Shown here: positions 22,240 to 29,314 of the stretch, piece by piece | How the letters are laid out: every line of letters begins with the position of its first letter | How positions within the stretch are numbered: position 1 is the stretch's first letter | Origin: Candidatus Allofournierella pullistercoris | Lineage (GTDB): Bacteria; Bacillota; Clostridia; Oscillospirales; Ruminococcaceae | DNA length: 33,692 nucleotides | NCBI GenBank assembly: GCA_018883715.1 | Contig: JAHLFP010000060.1 | Coordinates: 1-33,692 of the forward strand | Direction: 5' to 3' | Translations under genes and position numbers: made by a program | The notes under the pieces: generated by a model | What the model was told of the DNA's origin: nothing | What the model saw: the letters and a program-made list of their open reading frames with translations, nothing else | The model's database searches: none

Positions 22240-23928
22240 TCACCTATAAAATGTTCTTCCTCCAAATTTAATTCTATATTTCCCATAGCAAAATGTAACT
22301 GGCGTTTCAACTACCTTCACATTGAATGGATTCGTCTTTACTATTAATTCGTAAAGATTAGAAATTGTTAACATGTCCTTTTGACTCAAATAACTTGCCG
22401 CATGAATAATTTGATACCATTGACTCCACGCGCACCCATATGGATAAGGCTTATTCCCAGAATAATTTCCCCTTCGGCGGCCAAGCACAAATATGCTGAC
22501 TTTTTCCTTGTTGAAGTATTTTACTTTAATGCCAAGTCTACTTGCAATTTCTTCATTTGTGCTATCTCTCAACCATTTCTCGATTGTTTGCAGCCATTTT
22601 TCGGTGGCCAAATTGTAATTACTTCGCTTGCTCTTTAGTGCAAATGGCGAGTAGTCAGCTGGATCTTGCCATTTAAGTTGAAAGAGCGCAATTTCCCCTG
22701 TTGCCTTGTCAATCACAACCGCATCGATATCTGTTAACGTTCTGTTTTTTTCTTTTATAATAACAGGATGTTGTACACAATCAAACCTTGGATCATCGAA
22801 TAATGCGTACAGTTGGACTCTGAAAGTAGCCTCGCGCTGATTTGCATTTTTGTCCCATGCTTCCGGAAAAGATTTTCTCAAATTGTACAGGACAAAGTCA
22901 AACGGTTCATCCAGCAATCCTTTAATAGTTCTGAGGTACTGATGCTCTGATATCTGGACGAATGGGGCGCTTCGAGCATTTCCATTGGCATAGTACTCTA
23001 TGGTGTCAGGGCGCAGAGAAGCCATCTGAAGAATGCTCAATGCGGCCTCATCTGAAATATTGCAGTTTTTACCAATTAGTCGAGTCAGATCTTGCTTGAG
23101 GAAAAACACGTTTAGCAAATCTTCGATCACCAATCCTGCGTTCTCTTGCATAAGTAGATGCGCACAATAGACATGCTTAATTGCGTACCCAGCGAAGTCT
23201 ACAACAGATTGTACAATATCGCCATAATGATTCAAACCAAACTTACAGTCAGGAGGAAACATATCCCATGCTACAGATTGCTGCGCATCTAACAAGGCGT
23301 GCTTATTGAAAAACATCTCCGTTTCAAGATCATTTGAGTATCCCAAAAAGTGCTCATTCCAAACAAAGATACCAGTCTTGAGCTTTTCCAGTATTCCCGG
23401 CAACAGTTCGTCTAATTTTTGATATTCATCTGCTTGAAATTGCGCAACCATTGACGCATACCAATCGCAGTATTCGTCTTCAATCAGTTCATTCCAGTGA
23501 AATCTCTCCGTAAAACTAACACTGATGTAATTCAAAAAGGTTCTGCACGAGTAAAATCCAGCAGCCGAATTATCAATCAAGCTCTGCATCCATCCAATTA
23601 TTCCGCATGAATATATTAATTTTGCGTAGCGTTCTATTTGCTCGCGCTTCAACGGCTTATGTACTATTCCAGGTAATTTGCAAAAGTCTGTATCATAGAA
23701 CTGTCTGATGAATACAGGATAGCTGTACTCAACAATCCTATCATAAAAACTCTTCTTGCTATTTTGCGATAATTGCTCAATAAAGTATCGATCATAAATT
23801 GCAATTGCACTCACGAAAAACAGTTGTTTTTCGTAAATATTCCAAAAATCACATAGCTCATTTAAGTTCGTTTTCGCCTGGTTTTTTATCCTTTGGAATA
23901 CTTTTAGTGCTGGCGCATCTTTTCTCAT
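22240..23928 (-). CDS. Uncharacterised 562-aa protein with C-terminal PD-(D/E)XK-like motif
   Basis: I do not recognise the family. Residues 1-340 are helical and aromatic-rich with no nucleotide-binding motif. Near residues 366-420 there is a helix with Glu366 (NQREATFRVQLYALF), then Asp400-Ile-Asp402 in TLTDIDAVVID, and Gln417-Leu-Lys419 in ALFQLKWQ. This spacing fits a PD-(D/E)XK nuclease fold of the variant kind with Q-x-K in place of E-x-K. ATG 23928 is chosen because GGAGGTGG lies 8-15 bp upstream; a longer reading to 23997 would overlap a hairpin. It is the last gene of the defence operon, separated from the 79-aa gene by a 72-bp hairpin-bearing gap. An effector or accessory nuclease of the restriction module is the best guess. 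Confidence 0.7.
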   Translation of the reverse strand: MRKDAPALKVFQRIKNQAKTNLNELCDFWNIYEKQLFFVSAIAIYDRYFIEQLSQNSKKSFYDRIVEYSYPVFIRQFYDTDFCKLPGIVHKPLKREQIERYAKLIYSCGIIGWMQSLIDNSAAGFYSCRTFLNYISVSFTERFHWNELIEDEYCDWYASMVAQFQADEYQKLDELLPGILEKLKTGIFVWNEHFLGYSNDLETEMFFNKHALLDAQQSVAWDMFPPDCKFGLNHYGDIVQSVVDFAGYAIKHVYCAHLLMQENAGLVIEDLLNVFFLKQDLTRLIGKNCNISDEAALSILQMASLRPDTIEYYANGNARSAPFVQISEHQYLRTIKGLLDEPFDFVLYNLRKSFPEAWDKNANQREATFRVQLYALFDDPRFDCVQHPVIIKEKNRTLTDIDAVVIDKATGEIALFQLKWQDPADYSPFALKSKRSNYNLATEKWLQTIEKWLRDSTNEEIASRLGIKVKYFNKEKVSIFVLGRRRGNYSGNKPYPYGCAWSQWYQIIHAASYLSQKDMLTISNLYELIVKTNPFNVKVVETPVTFCYGKYRIKFGGRTFYR

Positions 23929-23957
23929 AAAGCTTCCACCTCCAAAAGAGGAGACCA

Positions 23958-24002
23958 CCCCAGCATGCCCCAATATTTCTATGCATACTGGGGCCATTTT
24001 TT
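23958..24002 (+). other. Hairpin in the defence operon, terminator-like on the forward strand
   Basis: CCCCAGCATGC (23958-23968) pairs with GCATACTGGGG (23983-23993) with one mismatch. On the forward strand it is followed by CCATTTTTT, a typical terminator tail. On the reverse (coding) strand the stem lies between two operon genes without a T run, so there it could be a processing or attenuation stem. Confidence 0.5.
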
Positions 24003-24240
24003 AGTGAATATCAAATTCCTTGCAAAGAATATTGACCAAAAACTGAGCTGTTTCTTTATCCAGCTGAATGCTCTGGCTTATCTTCTCGGGGTTTTCACGC
24101 TCGATGCGGCCATATGTATCAAGCTGAACATATTTTTTACCATCCATTTCAAATACCGTATAAGTAGTGTGAACTTTATCATGAATGGTGTTGCGATATT
24201 TTTCAATTTTCTTGATGCTATCAAGGCTGATTTGTGCCAT
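24001..24240 (-). CDS. Small 79-aa protein of unknown function in the Dcm-Vsr module
   Basis: The protein begins MAQISLDSIKKIEKYRN, has a central beta-rich part (VHTTYTVFEMDGKKYVQLDTYG) and ends with a helix (QLDKETAQFLVNILCKEF). No catalytic motif is visible. I have the impression that similar proteins sit beside Vsr/Dcm genes in other Firmicutes, but I cannot name a family. ATG 24240 follows GGGAGG at 9 bp; TTG 24246 is the alternative. It overlaps vsr by 20 bp, which argues for coupled translation and a stoichiometric role with Vsr or the methyltransferase. Confidence 0.7.
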   Translation of the reverse strand: MAQISLDSIKKIEKYRNTIHDKVHTTYTVFEMDGKKYVQLDTYGRIERENPEKISQSIQLDKETAQFLVNILCKEFDIH

Positions 24241-24664
24241 TGTCAAAATCCTCCCGTGTAATCTCCGATAATAAGCGCTCCAATCGAAGCTCTCTGTTCT
24301 TTTTCTTCAGCTCGCATTCCCAGACAGTGATGATATGCCAGCCCTTTTTCTGCAATTCAGCAGCGTTGAGCCTGTCCCTCTCGATATTTCGCTGGATCTT
24401 AGGGATCCAATAATCCTGATTTGATGAAGGCCAAACAAATCTTGGACAGTCATGCTTATGCCAGAAGCATCCATTCACAAAAATGACCGTTTTATATTTA
24501 GGAAGAACTATATCCGGACAACCCGGCAGTTTCTTCACATTCTTACGATATCGAAACCCTTTTGAGAAAAGATATTTTCGCACAATTTCTTCGGGCATCG
24601 AATTTGTGCTACGAATGCGGGACATATTCATACTTCGGACTTCTTTGCTATGGTTATCCGCCAC
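24221..24664 (-). CDS. vsr: Very short patch repair (Vsr) endonuclease
   Basis: The 147-residue protein is a full-length Vsr: RSMNMSRIRSTNSMPEE, GCPDIVLPKYK, the FVNGCFWHKHDCP block and YWIPKIQRNIERDR. With GTG 24664 as start the residues fall on the E. coli numbers for the active site (Glu25, Asp51, His69). This supports that start over GTG 24673; GGAAGG lies 8 bp upstream. Vsr nicks DNA at T:G mismatches made by deamination of 5-methylcytosine, and so protects against mutation by the partner methyltransferase. Its gene overlaps the methyltransferase gene by 11 bp. Some Vsr-like enzymes in restriction systems may instead act as the cutting enzyme. Confidence 0.95.
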   Translation of the reverse strand: MADNHSKEVRSMNMSRIRSTNSMPEEIVRKYLFSKGFRYRKNVKKLPGCPDIVLPKYKTVIFVNGCFWHKHDCPRFVWPSSNQDYWIPKIQRNIERDRLNAAELQKKGWHIITVWECELKKKNRELRLERLLSEITREDFDNGTNQP

Positions 24665-26273
24665 GCTGTTCACCTTCCGGCAAATTGTCTTTCAAAATTT
24701 TAGCCAGCTTTTTTGCAATAGACTTAGCCATAATCGGTGGTACAGCATTGCCTACTTGCTGGTACTGTTTATCCTTTGAACCGCAGAACACAAAACTATC
24801 AGGGAAAGTCTGAAGTCTGGCAGCTTCTCGAACACTGATCGCACGGTCCAGAGTTGGGTGAATCCACATGGATTTTCTCACATTAACAACCGTACCGCTT
24901 GGTTCGTCATAGTTCAATCTCAGATAGATTGTATTCTGCGTACGTGCCGCATCCGTATAGGTGTTCATTTTAAGTGATTCATCCAGCGCATGGAAGTTTT
25001 GCCCTTGCTTCAGCGCGCGGAATCTTTCCATGGCAATATCTGTCGTTTTCGTGACAATATGATTCCGAAGAACTTCAGCATTACGCAGAGCAGAGGCTAA
25101 TTCGTTCAGGTTTTCCTTACGCTCAATGCGGATACCATTTTTATCATCTTCGAGGTCAAATACTGGCGTAACATCTTCCAGATCACTGATAGCGTCGCGT
25201 ACTGTTCGATATTCATCTGCATCGAATCGGCCTTTAGGCAGAGCTACTTTGGGGGAGATACTGCGTTTAATGCCAATTACAACAAAGCGCATCCGTTTCT
25301 GAGGTGCACCATAATCTGCCGCACAAAGAACACCTTTGTCCAAAACATAATCATTCTCAGGCGCTTGCAGTACTTTCTCAAGATAGTCATAAACAGCAAA
25401 GGAGCGAATCACCGCCGCAATTCCATCTTCAACAGAATAGGCATCCACAACTATGTGGTTTTCGTATATCTCTTGTGCCTTGCTGAGCATGCGCTGAATC
25501 ATAATCGCTGGTTCAATCTTACTCTTGAGTGCAGATGCATCCAGCTCTCCAGAATAGTAATCTAAGACAGTTTGAAACGCGTCTGCAGAGACGCGGGAGA
25601 TGTGGTTATTATCAGATGATTTCGCATAGTCAGCAGCTGCAGCACAAAGTTTCTTTTTGTGTTTCGCAAGCGCAGATTTCATTTTATCAAGATTCTTTGC
25701 GGCTTTGTAAATAACGTTCAGTTCAAAATAATGCTGTTCCGGCCACAGATACTGCTGAATCTTCTGCTGATCCTTGACGATATCCAGAGCTCCATCAAAC
25801 ACATACTCTGCATCCAGCAAGTGAAGAGGCGTGGATTTAACAGGGACACCACACTTTTTGACAGTTTCAATATCGCTCTCTTCCATATAGAATCGATGGA
25901 CGTCAGACTTCAGCATGCTGACATTCTCCATAACAAAAGCCTTCGGCTTAAGTTCGAGAATAGCTCGGATATACTGCTTTACCAGCATATTATTCTGACT
26001 GATAGCATGGTTCTTTTGACGGTTCGCATTAGAAAATCCCTGGCAAGGAGGCCCGCCAATGACTACATCTATTTCTCCGTACTTTTTCTTAATCGCATCA
26101 TAGTCCGCAGCACAGACATCTCCCTGTACTTCAACACCAGGATGATTAAGGCGATATGTATCCTGCATATAAGGACTGTTCTCAAAGGCTACTTTTATAT
26201 CATATTTCTGAGTCTGCATGAAGCCGAGGCTCAGGCCCCCTGCTCCTGCAAACAAGTCTACAACTTTGTACAC
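24654..26273 (-). CDS. dcm: DNA (cytosine-5) methyltransferase
   Basis: This 539-residue m5C methyltransferase begins VVDLFAGAGGLSLGF (AdoMet site). It has the catalytic Cys77 in GGPPCQGFSNANRQ, ENVSML (Glu116) and the closing motif QQVGNAVPPIMAKSIAKKL. It is longer than a minimal Dcm because of a helical insert between about 150 and 310, before the GAPQKRMRF motif (motif VIII). The target sequence cannot be read off. GTG 26273 is the start (AGAGGA 7 bp upstream); an ATG just upstream is out of frame. It lies 21 bp after the AIPR gene and overlaps vsr, so it is part of the defence operon and should mark self DNA. Confidence 0.96.
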   Translation of the reverse strand: MYKVVDLFAGAGGLSLGFMQTQKYDIKVAFENSPYMQDTYRLNHPGVEVQGDVCAADYDAIKKKYGEIDVVIGGPPCQGFSNANRQKNHAISQNNMLVKQYIRAILELKPKAFVMENVSMLKSDVHRFYMEESDIETVKKCGVPVKSTPLHLLDAEYVFDGALDIVKDQQKIQQYLWPEQHYFELNVIYKAAKNLDKMKSALAKHKKKLCAAAADYAKSSDNNHISRVSADAFQTVLDYYSGELDASALKSKIEPAIMIQRMLSKAQEIYENHIVVDAYSVEDGIAAVIRSFAVYDYLEKVLQAPENDYVLDKGVLCAADYGAPQKRMRFVVIGIKRSISPKVALPKGRFDADEYRTVRDAISDLEDVTPVFDLEDDKNGIRIERKENLNELASALRNAEVLRNHIVTKTTDIAMERFRALKQGQNFHALDESLKMNTYTDAARTQNTIYLRLNYDEPSGTVVNVRKSMWIHPTLDRAISVREAARLQTFPDSFVFCGSKDKQYQQVGNAVPPIMAKSIAKKLAKILKDNLPEGEQRGG

Positions 26274-26294
26274 GGCACATTCCTCTTTCTCCCG

Positions 26295-28370
26295 TTAAAG
26301 CTTAAAGCCCTCTGACAATGCTCGCTCGAGGAGAGCAAGAAGTCGTTGACTCTGGTAGCCGCTCGGCATTTTATTTGGGATTTGGCATGCATATTTCAGC
26401 GCCATATTTTCATCAGGTGATACCATGCGTTTCTGCATTGCAAATGCAGACAGCTTTTTCCACTGTTCCGCAGAATACTCAAGTACCTTAACCTGTGCTT
26501 CCGTTTCGGAAAGTATTTTCTGATCTTTCTTTGCCTCTTTTTCTGCCGCTTTCACTTCGGCTTTTCCAATCAATACATTGGTGAATTCCGCAGGCAATGT
26601 CAGATTAATCTCCTGAACGCTCTTCCAGCAACCGTCTCGCTTACACCATTGTGTAACGTTGATGGTAGGGCGATTAGGATCAGTAATCTTATAAAAGACT
26701 TGTTCGGAGATTCGTTCCAAAACACTTGTAAGGATTTCAGGAACACTTTGGCGCAGCCAAATGCTTTGCAAATCCAACTCCATATCCTTGAACTGTTTCC
26801 TGATTAACATATGGAGCAGTGCCAAAGAATAGGTGACAATATTCGCACGATAGCCCTGCTCATACCAAGGCAGCTTCGGAATTAATGCCTCCAAATGCTT
26901 GAACAAGATAACCAATGCCACAGTTTCAGTAAAATAGCGCTCATTGAACTGCGCATCATTGGCCGTCCATGCTTCATCGATCAGCTCAGCAAATTTCATG
27001 AAGTTAGTCTGGGCACCCTTACTGACTATATGAGGCATTTCGTTCCATGTATTGCGAACCTTGGCCAAGTCTGTCTTTGTAATAACCTTGCTTTTTGGAT
27101 TCTGCAGCAGGAACTGGCGTTTTTTTGCCGGAGTAAGCCGCATCTGCGCCTGCAGGAACTGGCCCTTGGCTCGTTCATAGAACCACTTTGTTTCGTACTG
27201 TGCACCAGCCTCTGCAGGAGCAAAAATTCTGCGGGAATGCTGTTCCATTCTGACATGGAAGGGATGTGTCGAGAAGAAGTCTGCATCCGTGACCTTGTTC
27301 TGGCTGTTGGACGACCGAGAAATATTCCGCACAAGTTCGGTAGAACGATCCATGTCGCTCTCGTCGATCTCAGTAAGCTTCATCTGTACATAGATACCTT
27401 TCAGATCAGCCTTGTCTTTATGGCGAGTGTTTGAAAGCGATGCCGTTGTTTGACCTCCATTGATGATCTGAAAATCTCGCGCACTCACGATATGGGTTCC
27501 GTTGGCGGAACGCTCAATCTCAACATCCATCGCTGTAGCAGAAACACCGTTGTTGTATGCAAAAAACATAGACGGGCATTTCAAAATAGTTTCTCTGATC
27601 TTCTTATTAACGGCAACTTTGGTAGACAAGAACGACCGAACATTACCCTCCAGCAGCTGGCTTCCATATTTATCATAAATATCTGCGAGAACCTTGCCCG
27701 GAATGATGCAGAGGTAACTGTTATACTCTGCAGTTGACGCACTGCTTGCTTCCAAACAAGGAATACCTTCGGGGATATACTCACGGAAATCGATCTCAAT
27801 ATTCTGACGTCCCAAATCAGAGCAGCATACTCTAAACAGACGCTCGATATCCCAAATCTGACATTCAGCAGGGATTCCGCCGATATCAAGGTTATCCAAA
27901 TTTTTGAGTGTATCACTGACATCTGCATCCGTGAAGATAAGCAGACGATATTTGCGGATTCGCTCTTTTTCAAGTCTGAGCAAATCAATCAAGTCCGCAC
28001 AAGGCGTACTCATCTCGATTTCCTTATAGAGCCTGGTGTTTAACGCTTGATCTACAAAGACACACAAACGCTGAAAATTTGTTGAAGAGGCAGCCTTGCC
28101 CATTGTTCGTTCCTCTGCGCCATCGTAGTCGGCGATGATCAGGTTCATTGTATAGTCAAATTCATCCAAAACATACCCATCCACTCGATATCTCTTTCGA
28201 GTAGATGTCGTGCTTGTATAAAAAGAGGGTGTGAAATCCGGAAGCACCTCAGCTTCAATCAGATACTGAGCCATGGCTCCCACAAAAGCAGCGCAGGAAC
28301 CCTCTCCGGTAGCGGCCGCCTCAGCTTTCACATTTTCAAGAAAGTCTTTTCTGAATTCCTGCGCATCCAT
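26295..28370 (-). CDS. AIPR-family protein (abortive-infection phage-resistance type)
   Basis: The 691-residue protein has the AIPR core around residues 270-330: FAYNNGVSATA and ARDFQIINGGQTTASLSN followed by KGIYVQMKLTEI, then the VRNISRSSNSQNKVTDADFFS block. The N-terminal part contains a region that could be an endonuclease-like fold but shows no clear D...ExK triad to me. AIPR proteins are found with Z1 helicases and GHKL ATPases in restriction-type operons and in the Mza antiviral system. The start ATG 28370 lies two bases after the stop of the preceding gene. A lysine-rich helical tail (GKAEVKAAEKEAKKDQK) is present at about 610-640. Confidence 0.9.
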   Translation of the reverse strand: MDAQEFRKDFLENVKAEAAATGEGSCAAFVGAMAQYLIEAEVLPDFTPSFYTSTTSTRKRYRVDGYVLDEFDYTMNLIIADYDGAEERTMGKAASSTNFQRLCVFVDQALNTRLYKEIEMSTPCADLIDLLRLEKERIRKYRLLIFTDADVSDTLKNLDNLDIGGIPAECQIWDIERLFRVCCSDLGRQNIEIDFREYIPEGIPCLEASSASTAEYNSYLCIIPGKVLADIYDKYGSQLLEGNVRSFLSTKVAVNKKIRETILKCPSMFFAYNNGVSATAMDVEIERSANGTHIVSARDFQIINGGQTTASLSNTRHKDKADLKGIYVQMKLTEIDESDMDRSTELVRNISRSSNSQNKVTDADFFSTHPFHVRMEQHSRRIFAPAEAGAQYETKWFYERAKGQFLQAQMRLTPAKKRQFLLQNPKSKVITKTDLAKVRNTWNEMPHIVSKGAQTNFMKFAELIDEAWTANDAQFNERYFTETVALVILFKHLEALIPKLPWYEQGYRANIVTYSLALLHMLIRKQFKDMELDLQSIWLRQSVPEILTSVLERISEQVFYKITDPNRPTINVTQWCKRDGCWKSVQEINLTLPAEFTNVLIGKAEVKAAEKEAKKDQKILSETEAQVKVLEYSAEQWKKLSAFAMQKRMVSPDENMALKYACQIPNKMPSGYQSQRLLALLERALSEGFKL

Positions 28371-28372
28371 GT

Positions 28373-29314
28373 CTAATCCTCAACTCTCCAGCCTTCAATA
28401 CCGGCTAAACTAATAGAATACTGTGCGGCAATAATCTGCGGCGTTACAGTATCAGCAGTAAGCCTTGGAAAGTCTGCATCTACAAGGAAACGAGCTCTTC
28501 CAGAGCACACATACTTCTGTTCTCTGTATTCAGGCAGATCGATATAGCCATACCGCATCAGTTTGCTCTCCAACAGCGATAAAGCATCTCCGTCTTCATG
28601 CACCCGGGCCAGTGTAAGATCGACCTGCTCACCAAGAGACACTGCGCCTCCTCGTTCCGGAGCGCACTTGTCGATAAACATGACGACCAACTCGCCGGGG
28701 TCACTATTGTCCAGCTGCTCCAAAGAAGAAATTGTTACAGAAGAAGCAGCAACGCCGACAGACTTTACTTCGTGCCAGCCATCAGCATATATGAAATCTT
28801 GGTCTGCACCGTCCGGGCCTACCCATCCCTGCACTGCAGCGAATATCGGATATCCGCTGTCAATTACACTGCAAAGATAGGTTAACTCTCCCAGCAGCCC
28901 CTTACGATTGCTTTCGTCCATCAAGCTTTTACGCTGATGCTCCAAAAGCTTATTCCATTGCTTGTAGCGCTTTGCAGTCAGTGCAAGTGCCGCAGTTTCG
29001 TTCTCTGCAGATTGAGAGTAGGCGATCAAATCTGCACACAGCAGCTCAAAGACACTGTCCTGCTCTATTCGCATAAGCGCAAATGAAAGTGCCCACCTCC
29101 CGTCCATGCGACGGCCTTTTGACACCGCAATGGATTTTGAAGTTTGAAGCAGTTCCGGCTCTTTCTCAGATACAATCACTAAAGTTTTCTGATCGATCTC
29201 TTTGTAGCCGACATGCCACTCCAAAGAGTGCTTCACTTCTACCTGTATGTATCCGCCATCATAATAGCTGATGGATTTCCATTTCCTATGGAGATATTCA
29301 GCTGTAATCTTCAT
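28373..29314 (-). CDS. DUF4420 PD-(D/E)XK-motif protein
   Basis: The 313-residue protein has a nuclease core with Asp173 in GADQDFIYADG and Glu182-Val-Lys184 in WHEVKSVG, which completes a D...E-x-K active site. LLGELTYL supplies the usual upstream Glu helix (about 143). In the Mza-type and MORC/MutL-Z1 operons this DUF4420 protein is the most obvious DNA-cutting enzyme. Its ATG overlaps the Z1 stop codon as ATGA, a standard sign of translational coupling. It is directly followed by the AIPR gene. Confidence 0.88.
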   Translation of the reverse strand: MKITAEYLHRKWKSISYYDGGYIQVEVKHSLEWHVGYKEIDQKTLVIVSEKEPELLQTSKSIAVSKGRRMDGRWALSFALMRIEQDSVFELLCADLIAYSQSAENETAALALTAKRYKQWNKLLEHQRKSLMDESNRKGLLGELTYLCSVIDSGYPIFAAVQGWVGPDGADQDFIYADGWHEVKSVGVAASSVTISSLEQLDNSDPGELVVMFIDKCAPERGGAVSLGEQVDLTLARVHEDGDALSLLESKLMRYGYIDLPEYREQKYVCSGRARFLVDADFPRLTADTVTPQIIAAQYSISLAGIEGWRVED

